From positions 1-64,000 of the forward strand of contig JBEKVI010000021.1 of assembly GCA_049514215.1 (NCBI GenBank): a stretch of DNA of 64,000 nt. Reading direction: 5' to 3'. Position 1 is the stretch's first letter. Every line of letters begins with the position of its first letter. The notes below the pieces were generated by a model, which saw only the letters and a list, made by a program, of their open reading frames with translations, made no database searches and was not told the DNA's origin. Position numbers and translations under genes: made by a program. Shown piece by piece: positions 9,021-18,173 of this stretch. This DNA comes from BOG-994 sp049514215. Its GTDB lineage: Bacteria > Pseudomonadota > Gammaproteobacteria > Burkholderiales > Burkholderiaceae_D.

Positions 9021-9039
9021 ATGATAACTGGATTATCAT
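9021..9039. promoter_or_regulatory. 19-bp inverted repeat, candidate operator for the RHH regulator
   Basis: ATGATAA, five bases (CTGGA), TTATCAT: perfect 7-bp arms in an AT-rich patch within GC-rich DNA, midway between the divergent RHH and SulP genes. On the minus strand a TACAAT abuts the repeat, so the repeat would cover the spacer of the regulator's promoter. It resembles half of a Fur box, but the arm spacing is two bases too long for that. Confidence 0.55.
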
Positions 9040-9064
9040 CAAAGTTAAATATCATGGAGGTGGC

Positions 9065-10783
9065 ATGGTCGCGTTGACGACCCGCGAATACGCGCGTTTA
9101 TTCCTGCCCAAACTCGTCACCGTGCTGCGCGAGGGCTACGGCCTGCGCGATCTGCGGGCCGACACGCTGGCCGGGCTTACGGTCGCGATCGTCGCGCTCC
9201 CGCTGGCCATGGCGCTTGCGATCGCAAGCGGGGCGTCGCCGGAAAAGGGCATCTATACGGCGATCGTGGCCGGATTCCTGGTTTCCGCCTTGGGCGGCTC
9301 ACGGGTGCAGATCGGGGGACCCACGGCGGCGTTCATTCCGGTGGTCTTCGGGGTCATCCAGCGCTTCGGATTCGGTGGCTTGATCCTGTGCACGCTTCTA
9401 GCCGGGATCCTCTTGATCGCGGCCGGGCTGCTCAGACTGGGTACGCTCATGAAGTACATGCCTCAACCCGTGATCACGGGCTTTACCGCGGGCATTGCCG
9501 TGAGCATCTTCAGCAGCCAGGTGAAAGACGCCCTGGGCCTGTCGATGGATCAGGTGCCGGCCGAGTTCGTCGATCGCTGGGCTGCCTATGCCGCCCATGT
9601 GACCACGGTCCAACCCGCGGCCTTGTTTTTGACGGTCTTCTCGCTCGTGGTGATCTTCGCGCTGCGGCGCTATCGGCCACAGTGGCCGGGCTTCCTCGTT
9701 GCGGTCGTCTTGTGCACGCTCATTGCGGCCGGCCTTCATTTCTCCGTCGACACCATCGGCACGCGCTTTGGCGGTCTGCCCTCGAGTCTGCCGGTTTTCG
9801 CAATTCCGAGGATCCCCTTCGAGCGTACCGGGGAGCTCTTGCGCAGCTCCTTTACCATCGCCTTTCTGGCCGGGGTCGAATCGCTCTTGTCCGCGGTCGT
9901 GGCCGACGGTATGACCGGGGGGCGCCACCGTTCCAATGCCGAACTCGTGGCCCAGGGCGTGGCTAATATTGGGTCGGCGGTTTTCGGAGGACTTCCAGCC
10001 ACGGGCGCCATCGCGCGGACCGTCACCAATATCCGTACCGGTGGCCGCACGCCTGTGGCCGGCATTACGCATGCCTTTTTCCTGCTCATTTTCGTTCTGC
10101 TCCTCGGGCCCTACATGCGCTACGTCCCGCTCGCGGCGCTGGCTGGCGTGCTGCTCGTCGTGGCGTGGAACATGAGCGAGATCGAACAGTTCCGTCAGAC
10201 CCTGTCGGCACCACGCGGCGACTGGTCGGTGCTGATTCTGACCTTTGTCCTGACGGTGGCGTTCGATCTGACGCTCGCAGTCGAGGCCGGACTCGTGGTG
10301 TCTTCGTTCGTCTTCATGTTTCGCATGTCGCAAAGCGTCGAGGTGGCAGCCGGTCGCGGCACGAGCGAGGCGATCGAGAGCGAGGACAATGACGGAGAGG
10401 ATCCGACCCAGCGCTTAAGACTGCCGGCCAACGTCGAGGTCTACCAGATTACCGGACCTCTATTTTTCGGCACGGCAAGCCGGATGGATGCGCTCCTGGA
10501 TCAATTCCAACGCCGTCCGAAAGCGCTCATCCTGCGCATGTCGCTCGTGCCGCTGGTCGACGCGACGGGAGTGCACGCCCTAAAGGGATTGTGCGATCGT
10601 TGCCGGCGCACGCACATCACGCTCGTCATCGAAGGTTTGCAAGCCCAGCCGCGTCGCGTCGTGGACCAGATGCACCTGACCGAGCGCGCGGGTGACTTCT
10701 ATCTCGTCAACGACTACGAAGCCGCCCTTGCGCTGGTCGCAGCCGAGATCAAGCCTGGCGTGGCCGCGGCTTCGAAGGCTTGA
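9065..10783 (+). CDS. SulP-family anion transporter with C-terminal STAS domain
   Basis: 572 residues. About 10-14 hydrophobic segments occupy residues 30-420, including the SulP hallmarks LRADTLAGLTVAIVALPLAMA and GGPTAAFIPVV near the N-terminus and a PATGAIART stretch in mid-protein. The cytosolic STAS domain spans about residues 455-560 (VYQITGPLFFGTASRMD, then VPLVDATGVHAL). The family moves sulfate, bicarbonate, dicarboxylates or other anions across the inner membrane; the substrate is not visible. The frame is open upstream to 8744, but GGAGGTGG just before the ATG at 9065, and the SulP N-terminus following it, fix the start. It is divergent from the RHH gene. Confidence 0.9.
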   Translation: MVALTTREYARLFLPKLVTVLREGYGLRDLRADTLAGLTVAIVALPLAMALAIASGASPEKGIYTAIVAGFLVSALGGSRVQIGGPTAAFIPVVFGVIQRFGFGGLILCTLLAGILLIAAGLLRLGTLMKYMPQPVITGFTAGIAVSIFSSQVKDALGLSMDQVPAEFVDRWAAYAAHVTTVQPAALFLTVFSLVVIFALRRYRPQWPGFLVAVVLCTLIAAGLHFSVDTIGTRFGGLPSSLPVFAIPRIPFERTGELLRSSFTIAFLAGVESLLSAVVADGMTGGRHRSNAELVAQGVANIGSAVFGGLPATGAIARTVTNIRTGGRTPVAGITHAFFLLIFVLLLGPYMRYVPLAALAGVLLVVAWNMSEIEQFRQTLSAPRGDWSVLILTFVLTVAFDLTLAVEAGLVVSSFVFMFRMSQSVEVAAGRGTSEAIESEDNDGEDPTQRLRLPANVEVYQITGPLFFGTASRMDALLDQFQRRPKALILRMSLVPLVDATGVHALKGLCDRCRRTHITLVIEGLQAQPRRVVDQMHLTERAGDFYLVNDYEAALALVAAEIKPGVAAASKA

Positions 10784-10910
10784 CGGGGCCCGTTCCTGGC
10801 GGGCCGTGTCAGCACGCCCGTCGCGCCAACGCCCGCAGCGGCGGCGTCGTATCGATTCGACGTGGCCTGCGCCTCGCATTAAGATGGCGGCACAACTCTG
10901 GAGACGATTC

Positions 10911-11441
10911 ATGCATTTGCTCGGGCCCGATGTATCCCGGCGCCGGTTATTGCTAGCGGGGATCACGGCAGCGGCAGCCAGCGCCAGTCGCTTTTGCCTC
11001 GCCGCGGACGCCGCGGGGGCGAATGCGCCGCCGGCTGCGACCCCGTCGGCAACGGACACGCCCGCCCAAGCCGTGACGCAGCAGTGGGCCCGGTTCTGGA
11101 ACGCCGAGTCGCTCGATGCGCTCATGGCGCTCTACGCCAAAGACGGCGAGTTCTATCCGACCTCGGGCGAGCGCGTGACCGGAACGAGCGCGATCCGTGC
11201 TCTGTTTCAGGATGCACTGGCCGCCAACAAGCCCGTCATCCAGATGACGAGTGTGACCAGTGCGCGCTCGGGGACTCTCGCCTTCGATAGCGGAGATTAC
11301 GTCGAGATCATCACGAAAAGGGCCAACGGGACCGCCTTTCCGGTCACGGGCCGCTATCTTTTCGTCGTGCGCCAAGCCAGTGGCGGCCACTGGCTCATTG
11401 CCCAGCAGATGTGGACGGAAGGTCCGCAAAAGGCCAAGTAG
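10911..11441 (+). CDS. Exported NTF2-like (SnoaL/DUF4440-type) protein with Tat signal
   Basis: 176 residues. The N-terminus carries a twin-arginine signal (SRRRLLLAG, about residues 9-17) followed by an Ala-rich hydrophobic stretch and a likely cleavage site near residue 35, so it is predicted to be exported folded to the periplasm. The mature part starts QQWARFWNAESLDALMALYAKDGEFYP and continues with an NTF2-like cone fold pattern ending in WLIAQQMWT. Such domains bind small hydrophobic ligands or act as isomerases; no catalytic set is obvious. The ATG at 10911 has GGAGA 6 nt upstream. It lies 127 nt after the SulP gene in the same direction and could be co-transcribed. Confidence 0.75.
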   Translation: MHLLGPDVSRRRLLLAGITAAAASASRFCLAADAAGANAPPAATPSATDTPAQAVTQQWARFWNAESLDALMALYAKDGEFYPTSGERVTGTSAIRALFQDALAANKPVIQMTSVTSARSGTLAFDSGDYVEIITKRANGTAFPVTGRYLFVVRQASGGHWLIAQQMWTEGPQKAK

Positions 11442-11463
11442 GAACGGTCCGCCCGGCGGCGTC

Positions 11464-12951
11464 CTACTCCTCGGGAGCGCCGATCGCCTCGAACAGCGCC
11501 GCCGTGTCGAGTAGCCGCGCACTGGCGCTGTCGATCTGATTGGTCCGCTCCTCCTGCCAGGTCTGCTCGCTGTTGACCACGGCCAGGATCGTCTCGCTTC
11601 CGAGGCGGTAGCGGCGTTCGGTTTCCTCGAAGAAGTTGCGCGCCGCACCTTCGGCACCCTTTCTTTCGGATTCGAGGTGGGCATCTTCCTCGAGGGTGCG
11701 CAAGGCATCGGCTACATTTTGGAACGCACGCAAGACAGCCGAGCGGTAGCGCTCGCGCGCCGACTCGAGGTCATCCTGGGCCTGCCTTTGACGCGCGCGC
11801 AGCGAGCCGCCCGCGAACAGCGGCTGAGTCACCCCGGCCGCGAGGCCCCAGACCGTGGTCGGGCTACGCAGGAATTCGCCACGCGTGAAGCTTTCCGATC
11901 CATAGGTGCCGGTCAGACTGATCTGGGGGTACAGATTGGCGGTGGCCAGACCGAGCTTGGCATTGGCTGCATGCAGGCTGGCCTCGGAGGCCAGGATGTC
12001 AGGCCGGGTATGCACGAGTTCGGAGGGCACGCTGATCGGAAGATCGGAGGGCAGCGTAAGACTTGCGAAGGGAAGATCCTCGGGCGCTTGTTCCGGCGTG
12101 CGGCCCAGAAGGACTGCAAGCGCGTGGCGGTCGTGCGCCCACTGCGTGCGAAGCGGAGACAGCGCGGCAGCTGCAGTCTCCTTCGCGCGCAGAGCATCGA
12201 GCACGTCGCGGTGCGGGGCGGCCCCCAGGGCGTAACGCTGGCGGGTCAGGGCTTCGGCCGTGCGGGCCAGCTCGACCAAGCGCTCGGTCGCCTGGATCTC
12301 CTCGTGGAGCGCGGCAGCGCGAATCGCCGTCATGACGATATTGCCCGCGAGCACCTGGCGCGCGGCGCGCAACTCGAGTGCCTGCATCTCGACTTGTGCG
12401 CGACTGGCCTCGTTGGCGCGGCGAATGCCGCCAAAGAGGTCGAGGTCATATCCCACGTTGATCACGCCCGCATAGAGCTTGTAGATGGAGGTGGGTGGAC
12501 CAAAGTCGGGAAGCCCGATGGAGCGCTCGTGCGCGAGTTCCCCCGAAAGGCTCGCATAAGGCAACTCGGAGGATCCGACCTGGGCCGAAAGTGCTTCTCT
12601 TGCGCCAAGCAGAGATGACGTCGCGCTCGCGATATCGGCGTTGTGGGCGAGCCCCTCTTCGACCAGGGCGTCCAGCGTCTTCGAGTGGTAGGCCTGCCAC
12701 CAGCGCACGGGTGGCGCGCCAAAGGAAATGACCTGCGGACTGTCCAAGCCAGGGGAGAGGTCCGGCGGCGTCGCATCTGCGGTGTAGTGCGTGCTTGGAG
12801 GCGCTTGGGGTCGCTCAAAATCAGGGCCTACCGCACAACCCGCGATGCACCAGGCCAAGGTCAGAAATGGGGCCCAGTATGGCGTGCGCTGTGCGGCGAG
12901 CCCAACGGCTCTCCTGCCCACCTTTGCAAGACGCTCGCGCGTATCGCTCAT
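11464..12951 (-). CDS. RND efflux outer-membrane lipoprotein, NodT/OprM family
   Basis: 495 residues. The N-terminus has a hydrophobic stretch and lipobox IAGC followed by AVGPDFERP, the NodT-type start. Two TolC-like repeats follow, with long alpha-helical coiled regions (for example ERLVELARTAEALTRQRYALG) and the conserved LFDGG-like LFGGIRRANEA and LFAGGSLRARQ. It forms the trimeric outer-membrane channel of the pump. Its ATG overlaps the stop of the RND permease gene (ATGA), so it is the last gene of the leftward operon MFP-RND-OMF. Confidence 0.92.
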   Translation of the reverse strand: MSDTRERLAKVGRRAVGLAAQRTPYWAPFLTLAWCIAGCAVGPDFERPQAPPSTHYTADATPPDLSPGLDSPQVISFGAPPVRWWQAYHSKTLDALVEEGLAHNADIASATSSLLGAREALSAQVGSSELPYASLSGELAHERSIGLPDFGPPTSIYKLYAGVINVGYDLDLFGGIRRANEASRAQVEMQALELRAARQVLAGNIVMTAIRAAALHEEIQATERLVELARTAEALTRQRYALGAAPHRDVLDALRAKETAAAALSPLRTQWAHDRHALAVLLGRTPEQAPEDLPFASLTLPSDLPISVPSELVHTRPDILASEASLHAANAKLGLATANLYPQISLTGTYGSESFTRGEFLRSPTTVWGLAAGVTQPLFAGGSLRARQRQAQDDLESARERYRSAVLRAFQNVADALRTLEEDAHLESERKGAEGAARNFFEETERRYRLGSETILAVVNSEQTWQEERTNQIDSASARLLDTAALFEAIGAPEE

Positions 12952-15900
12952 GGTGCAAGCGGCGCGTTGATCTCGTCGGCCCCAACGCGGAACCAGGCGG
13001 CGTAGAGCGCCGGCAGATAAAAGAGCGTCAGAACGGTCGCAACCGTGATCCCCCCCATGAGTGCCGTTGCCATCGGACCGAAAAAATTGCTGCGCAAGAG
13101 CGGAATCAAGGCCAGTACGGCGGCTGCGGCAGTCAGGGTGATGGGTCTAAAGCGCCTGACCGTGGCCCCGATGATCGCCTCCCAGCGCGGGATGCCGGCT
13201 CGAATGTCCTCATCGATCTGGTGCACGAGGATGACCGAGTTGCGCATGATGATTCCAAACATGGCGATGATCCCCAAGAGCGCCACAAAGCCGAACGGTT
13301 TGCCAAAAGCCAAGAGCGCCGCGACGACGCCGATCAATCCCAGCGGAGCGGTCAAGACCACCATGAGTACACGCGAGAGGCTTTGCAGCTGCAGCATGAG
13401 CAAGGTGAGCACCACAAGGACCATGATGGGCATCTGCGCGTTGATCGATGACTGCGCCTTGCCGTTTTCCTCAACGGCGCCGCCGATTTCGATGTGGTAC
13501 CCGAACGGCAGCCGGCTGCGGAGACCGGTCAGGCGCTGATCGATCTCATGCGTGACATCGATCGGCTGCACGGATGGAATCGTGTCCGACTGGACCGTGA
13601 TCGTCGGCTGCCGGTCGCGTTCCCAAACCACCCCGTATTCGAGCGTATTGGTGACGTGCACCAGCTGCGCCAGAGGGATGATGGCTCCAGAGGGCGCGCG
13701 AAGCGTCAAAGATCCGATCGTATCGGGGTCGACGCGCTGCGCCGGCAAGGCGCGCAGATCCACCGCGATGAGCTTGTCACGCTCCCGGTATTGCGTGACC
13801 GTCATGCCAGTGAGCGTCAGATTCAAGAAACGGGCGACATCGTCGGAACTCAGGCCCACCAGGCTTGCCTTGGCCTGGTCGATCTCGAGTCGCACGCTGC
13901 GCTCGGCCGGTTCATCCCAGTCGAACTGCACGTTCGCAAGTCTGGAGTCGGCACGCATGAGTTCGGCAAGCTCATCGGCGATCCTGCGCACCGTTCCGAT
14001 CTCTTTTCCCTTGACGCGAAAGCGCACCGGAAATCCCACCGGAGGGCCGCTCTCCAGGCGGGTGATCCGTCCATGGGCTGCGCTAAAGTCCGAGCGCAGC
14101 CTTTGAGCCAGCCAGCGCGCCAGCGACTCGCGCTGAGCGACACTGCCGGTCGTCACGAGAAATTGGGCAAAATTCGGTTGCGCGAGCTGCTGGTCAAGTG
14201 GCAGGTAGAAGCGAGGGGCACCCGAGCCGACGAAACTGGCGAAGTTGACGATTTCGGAGCGCGCATTCAGAAGCGCTTCCATCCGCTTGACGAGCTCGAG
14301 CGTGGCGTTAATCGAGGCCCCCTCGGGGAGCCTCAGGTCGATAAGAAGCTCGGGGCGATCCGAACTCGGGAAGAACTGCTTGGGGATCTGGCCAAAGCCG
14401 GCCATTGCGACTGCGAAGAGCACGATCGTGATGAAAAGGACCACGAAGCGGCGCTTGACGCACCAGTTCAAAACGACCCGCAGCCGGCTGTAGAAGGGCG
14501 TGTCGTAGACGTCGGGTTCTCCGTCGTGCGTGACCTTTTGGACGAAGTTCGCAGGTCTTGGCGCCGGCCGCAAGGCGCTGGGAACGAAGCGATGCCACCA
14601 GGGGGCCACACGCGTAGCTCCGGGCGCCAGCGCACCATGTCCGTCGGGCAGCAGGTAGTAGCCCAGAAGCGGGATGATGATCACTGCTGCAAGCCAGGAG
14701 ATGATCAAGGCAATCGCCGAGACCTCGAATATGGAGCGCGTGTATTCACCGGTTCCCGACCGGGCCAGCGCGATCGGCAGAAATCCGGCGGTGGTCACAA
14801 GCGTGCCCGTGAGCATCGGAAAGGCCGTGCTCTGGTAGGCGAAGGCCGCCGCGCGCGTGCGTTCCCATCCCTGCTCGAGCTTGACCTTCATCATCTCGAT
14901 GGCAATGATGGCATCGTCGACCAGAAGGCCCAGCGCAAGGATGAGCGTCCCCAGGGACACCTTGTGCAATCCGACGTCAAACGAGCGCATGAGCCACGCT
15001 GTTGCCGCAAGGACAAAGGGAATCGCGATGACCACGACCAGTCCGGTACGTACTCCGAGGCTGACCAGGCTCACCAGCAGCACGATCCCGATGGCCTCGG
15101 CGACGGCCTCCGCGAAGTCGTCGACCGAGCGCGCGACCGCATGCGGCATGCTCGTGACTTCGACAAGCTTTAGACCCGCCGGCAGACGCTGACCGAGCCG
15201 CTTGACCTCGGCATCGAGCGCGTGTCCGAGCTGGATCACGTCGCCTGCCGGTTGCATTGCAATGCCGATGCCCAAGACGGTCTGGCCGTCGACGCGCATG
15301 AGTTGAGCGGGAGGATCGTCATAGCCGCGGCGGATCGTGGCGATATCGGCCAGACGCACCGGCCGGCCATTGATCCGAAGCATGGCTTCGCCGATGTCTG
15401 ACACCTGTTCGAATTGACCGGAGGTGCGCACATAGACGCGGTCTCCGGCTGCCGTGTAGGTGCCCGAAGGGCCCACGGCGTTCTGGTGGCCAAGCGCTTC
15501 TGCGATGTTCTCCAGCGAGAGCCCCAAGCGTGCGATTTTCGCGTTGTCGAGTTCGACGTAGATGCGCTGGGTCTGATCGGCGATGAAGTCGATCTTGGCA
15601 ACATTTTCGATCGGCAGGAGCTCGGCACGGATCTGCTCGGCGTAGTCGTGCAGCTGGGCAGGCGAATATCCGTCGCCTTCGAGCGCGTAGAGATTCGTAT
15701 AGACGTCTCCGAACTCGTCATTGAAGAACGGACCGATCACCCCGGAGGGCAATGTGGCGAGGATGTCGGCTACCTTTTTTCGGACCTGGTACCAGGTGTA
15801 TGGGACCTCCTGGGGTGGCGCCGAGTCCTTGATGTTGAAAAACAGCTGTGACTCTCCGGGTCGGGAGTAGCTGCGGATAAAGTCGACGTTGGGCGTTTCC

Positions 15901-16127
15901 TGGAGCTTGCGCGCGATGCGGTCGGTCACTTCCTCTTGCATCTGGCGCGCCGTTGCCCCGGGCCAATAGGTTTGCACGACCATGACCTTGAACGTGAAAG
16001 GCGGGTCTTCAGACTGGGACAGACGGGTATAGGAGATTGCGCCCAGGATCGCCACGACGACCATGACGTAGATGACCAAGGCCCGGTGGCGTAGTGACCA
16101 CGCCGAGAGGTTCCAGCGCTCGTTCAC
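12948..16127 (-). CDS. RND multidrug efflux permease (HAE1 type)
   Basis: 1059 residues, the usual length of AcrB-type pumps, with 12 expected TM segments and two large periplasmic loops. The proton-relay aspartate pair is present in LLVDDAIIAIEMM in TM4, and the second half has GIIMRNSVILVHQ. The WYQVRKKVADI and FFNDEFGDVYTNLYAL regions resemble the TriC/MexK branch more than AcrB itself. It captures substrate from the inner membrane or periplasm and exports it in exchange for protons. It overlaps the adaptor gene upstream and the channel gene downstream by ATGA at both ends, so the three are made in a fixed ratio. Confidence 0.95.
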   Translation of the reverse strand: MNERWNLSAWSLRHRALVIYVMVVVAILGAISYTRLSQSEDPPFTFKVMVVQTYWPGATARQMQEEVTDRIARKLQETPNVDFIRSYSRPGESQLFFNIKDSAPPQEVPYTWYQVRKKVADILATLPSGVIGPFFNDEFGDVYTNLYALEGDGYSPAQLHDYAEQIRAELLPIENVAKIDFIADQTQRIYVELDNAKIARLGLSLENIAEALGHQNAVGPSGTYTAAGDRVYVRTSGQFEQVSDIGEAMLRINGRPVRLADIATIRRGYDDPPAQLMRVDGQTVLGIGIAMQPAGDVIQLGHALDAEVKRLGQRLPAGLKLVEVTSMPHAVARSVDDFAEAVAEAIGIVLLVSLVSLGVRTGLVVVIAIPFVLAATAWLMRSFDVGLHKVSLGTLILALGLLVDDAIIAIEMMKVKLEQGWERTRAAAFAYQSTAFPMLTGTLVTTAGFLPIALARSGTGEYTRSIFEVSAIALIISWLAAVIIIPLLGYYLLPDGHGALAPGATRVAPWWHRFVPSALRPAPRPANFVQKVTHDGEPDVYDTPFYSRLRVVLNWCVKRRFVVLFITIVLFAVAMAGFGQIPKQFFPSSDRPELLIDLRLPEGASINATLELVKRMEALLNARSEIVNFASFVGSGAPRFYLPLDQQLAQPNFAQFLVTTGSVAQRESLARWLAQRLRSDFSAAHGRITRLESGPPVGFPVRFRVKGKEIGTVRRIADELAELMRADSRLANVQFDWDEPAERSVRLEIDQAKASLVGLSSDDVARFLNLTLTGMTVTQYRERDKLIAVDLRALPAQRVDPDTIGSLTLRAPSGAIIPLAQLVHVTNTLEYGVVWERDRQPTITVQSDTIPSVQPIDVTHEIDQRLTGLRSRLPFGYHIEIGGAVEENGKAQSSINAQMPIMVLVVLTLLMLQLQSLSRVLMVVLTAPLGLIGVVAALLAFGKPFGFVALLGIIAMFGIIMRNSVILVHQIDEDIRAGIPRWEAIIGATVRRFRPITLTAAAAVLALIPLLRSNFFGPMATALMGGITVATVLTLFYLPALYAAWFRVGADEINAPLAP

Positions 16128-17269
16128 GGCCGTGCGGTTGCGAAGTCCGAAGTCTGTGGCGAGACGACCTGGCCCGCGTTGACGGTGTGAACTCCCTGAG
16201 CGACGATTTCTTCTCCGGCCCGGATCCCGTCGGACAGATCAACGACTTCAGCGCCATAGCGCGCAATCGAGACCTTGCGCAGTTCGAGTTTGCGGTCTGC
16301 CGGATGGATCACCCAGACCGCGGTCGCGTCGCCCTGGTGAAACAGGGCGGATGCGGGGATCCGGAACACGGTCGTGGCTCGGGCGTTGGCCAGCCGCGCG
16401 CTGGCCGTCATCCCGAGACGGACCTCGGGCGCTTCGCCCTCGAGCGCGAGCTTGACGCGATAGGTCCGGCTCTGAGGGTCGGAGGCTTCGGCCAGTTCGC
16501 GAACGTGCGCAACATAGGAGCGACCCGGCAGTGATCCGAGGGTCACGATGGCTTGGGCCTTGGGGGCAAATGCGGCAATACCCTCCTCTGGGACATCGAT
16601 GAGAATGTCCTTCTCACCACCCCAGGCGAACCCGAACACGGCCTGACCGGGTCCAACCACACTGCCGACCTCGGCCAGTTCTGCCGTGATCACGCCATCG
16701 CTTGGCGCAGCCAGCGTGGTATAGCGTGCCTGGTTTTGCGCGAGCGCAATCTGTTGCCGGCTTTGTTCGAGTTCGGCCCGTCGCACCGCCAGGTCGGCTG
16801 CGCTTTGATCGTGTTCGGCGTGGCTGATGAGATCGGCCTGGGCTTGCTGTCCATTGCGCGCCTCGATCTGGCCGGCCAGCGTGAGACGCTCCTCGGCCAC
16901 ACGCGCGGCGGCCAGTGACTGGGCCAGATTGGCTTGGGAGTCGGCCTGGTCGAGTACGGCCAGCGCTTGCCCCACGCGCACCTTCTCGCCCAGATGCGCG
17001 TGCCGGGCCTTCAGTTGGCCCGCGATCCGAAACGACAGGGGTGTCTCGAAATGCGAGCGAACCTCGCCCGCGTAGACCACACTTTCGCCCGCCGGTGCGG
17101 CGAGAACCGTGGCCGAGAGGATGGGCTGAGGGCTCTCGTTTGCAACCGGGGACTTGGAGCAGGCGGCAAGGACGAGGGCAACCCACAGGAAGGCGGTGGC
17201 GCACACGAGGCGGCCGACGGCGTTGCCTGCGGGCTCGCGGAATCGATTGTGCCATTGGACCAACCCCAT
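16124..17269 (-). CDS. RND efflux periplasmic adaptor lipoprotein (MFP)
   Basis: 381 residues. The signal peptide ends in lipobox LAAC at about residues 33-36, so the protein is anchored in the inner membrane. A barrel-sandwich hybrid half (ETPLSFRIAGQLKARHAHLG), a coiled-coil hairpin (about residues 110-185), the second lipoyl half (APSDGVI) and a beta-barrel domain follow in order. It bridges the RND pump and the outer-membrane channel. First gene of the pump operon, downstream of a promoter with a large palindrome just past tetR. Confidence 0.92.
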   Translation of the reverse strand: MGLVQWHNRFREPAGNAVGRLVCATAFLWVALVLAACSKSPVANESPQPILSATVLAAPAGESVVYAGEVRSHFETPLSFRIAGQLKARHAHLGEKVRVGQALAVLDQADSQANLAQSLAAARVAEERLTLAGQIEARNGQQAQADLISHAEHDQSAADLAVRRAELEQSRQQIALAQNQARYTTLAAPSDGVITAELAEVGSVVGPGQAVFGFAWGGEKDILIDVPEEGIAAFAPKAQAIVTLGSLPGRSYVAHVRELAEASDPQSRTYRVKLALEGEAPEVRLGMTASARLANARATTVFRIPASALFHQGDATAVWVIHPADRKLELRKVSIARYGAEVVDLSDGIRAGEEIVAQGVHTVNAGQVVSPQTSDFATARP

Positions 17270-17327
17270 GCTGACCTCGCAAGAACCTGTCGAATGCGCG
17301 CTGCTGCGGCGCGGAAGGATCTCGCGA

Positions 17328-17362
17328 AAGTTATATAATCATTGAACAGTTGTCAATGATTA
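17328..17362 (-). promoter_or_regulatory. Efflux operon promoter with palindromic TetR operator
   Basis: TAATCATTGA, seven bases (ACAGTTG), TCAATGATTA: perfect 10-bp arms at 17336-17362. On the minus strand TTGACA (a perfect -35) lies inside the right arm, and TAACTT follows 17 bp later as a -10 (TATAAC at 15 bp is an alternative). A repressor bound here would block RNA polymerase directly. The right arm includes the stop codon of tetR. Confidence 0.75.
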
Positions 17363-18028
17363 GTTATGGCTTCGGCGCACGATTCCGTGAAACTGGATTT
17401 CGATCAGTTTTGCGACGAGCTCTTTCTTGCTCGCCCAGGGAAAGCCCGTCATGGTGTTGAGCAGCGCGACCAAACCATGGCCGGCCGCCCAGAGGCACTG
17501 GGCGACCACCGCCGGCTCGAAGTTGAGCTCGCCCCTGCGTCCGATGAGCGCGATGTGCTCTTGCAGCAGGAGAAAACACTGAATGCCCTGGGGCTGCATT
17601 TCCGCGGGCAAATCCATGTTCTTGGCCTCGGTATGGTCGTCATGTCGGCTCAACATGAAAGCGATACGATATTCGTCACTGTGCTCGAGCCCGAACTCGA
17701 CGTACGCTTGCATGAGAAGGCGCAACTTCTCCAGGGGCTCGCCTTCCCCTTCGGTGACCTTGCGAAACAGACCCACAAGCTTGGTAAAGCAGCGTTCGCA
17801 CAGCGCATCGAGGATGGCATCCTTGGTCGGAAAGTAAACGTAGAGCGTCGTCTGCGAGATCCCAAGCGCGTCGGCGATGCGACGCGTCGAGACGCTCTCA
17901 AAGCCGTGCTCCACAAAAAGCCGGGCGGCCGCGCCTAGGATCTCATCGCGCCGCTCATGGCCCCGGCCCCGCGGCTTACGCTGCCCGGGTTCGCTCAAGA
18001 AGATGCTCGATTGGTGTTCTTTGGTCAT
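17360..18028 (-). CDS. TetR-family transcriptional regulator of the efflux operon
   Basis: 222 residues. The N-terminal helix-turn-helix domain (about residues 25-75) has the TetR pattern: RDEILGAAARLFVEHGFESVSTRRIADALGISQTTLYVYFPTKDAIL, read across that span. The C-terminal all-helical ligand and dimer domain is not recognisable further. The start ATG at 18026-18028 has GAGGA about 7 nt upstream; an upstream in-frame extension is less likely. Same strand as, and immediately before, the pump operon; the palindrome at the gene's own 3' end is the likely operator. Expected to repress the pump until an inducer binds. Confidence 0.9.
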   Translation of the reverse strand: MTKEHQSSIFLSEPGQRKPRGRGHERRDEILGAAARLFVEHGFESVSTRRIADALGISQTTLYVYFPTKDAILDALCERCFTKLVGLFRKVTEGEGEPLEKLRLLMQAYVEFGLEHSDEYRIAFMLSRHDDHTEAKNMDLPAEMQPQGIQCFLLLQEHIALIGRRGELNFEPAVVAQCLWAAGHGLVALLNTMTGFPWASKKELVAKLIEIQFHGIVRRSHN

Positions 18029-18173
18029 GTTGGCTTCCTCGGAGCAAAGCGCCCAGAGGTTTCGGGTTTCCTTTTTTTTAGTGTACAGCGCAAGCCCCTG
18101 CACAGGTCCAGCGCGCGTGATGATCTGAAACCCGGCAGGCTCGCCTCGCCCGCGCAACACCCAGGCCCTCAGT

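Noticed and set aside
9021..9039. Fur box
   Set aside because: Arms TGATAA/TTATCA match, but the spacer is 5 bases where a Fur 7-1-7 site needs 3; the adjacent RHH gene is a simpler explanation.
10788..10807. Terminator after the SulP gene
   Set aside because: GGCCCG/CGGGCC arms exist, but there is no T-run and the stem is bulged.
13494..15173. 559-codon rightward frame opposite the RND permease
   Set aside because: Low-complexity Arg/Asp/Gly-rich shadow of the real leftward gene.
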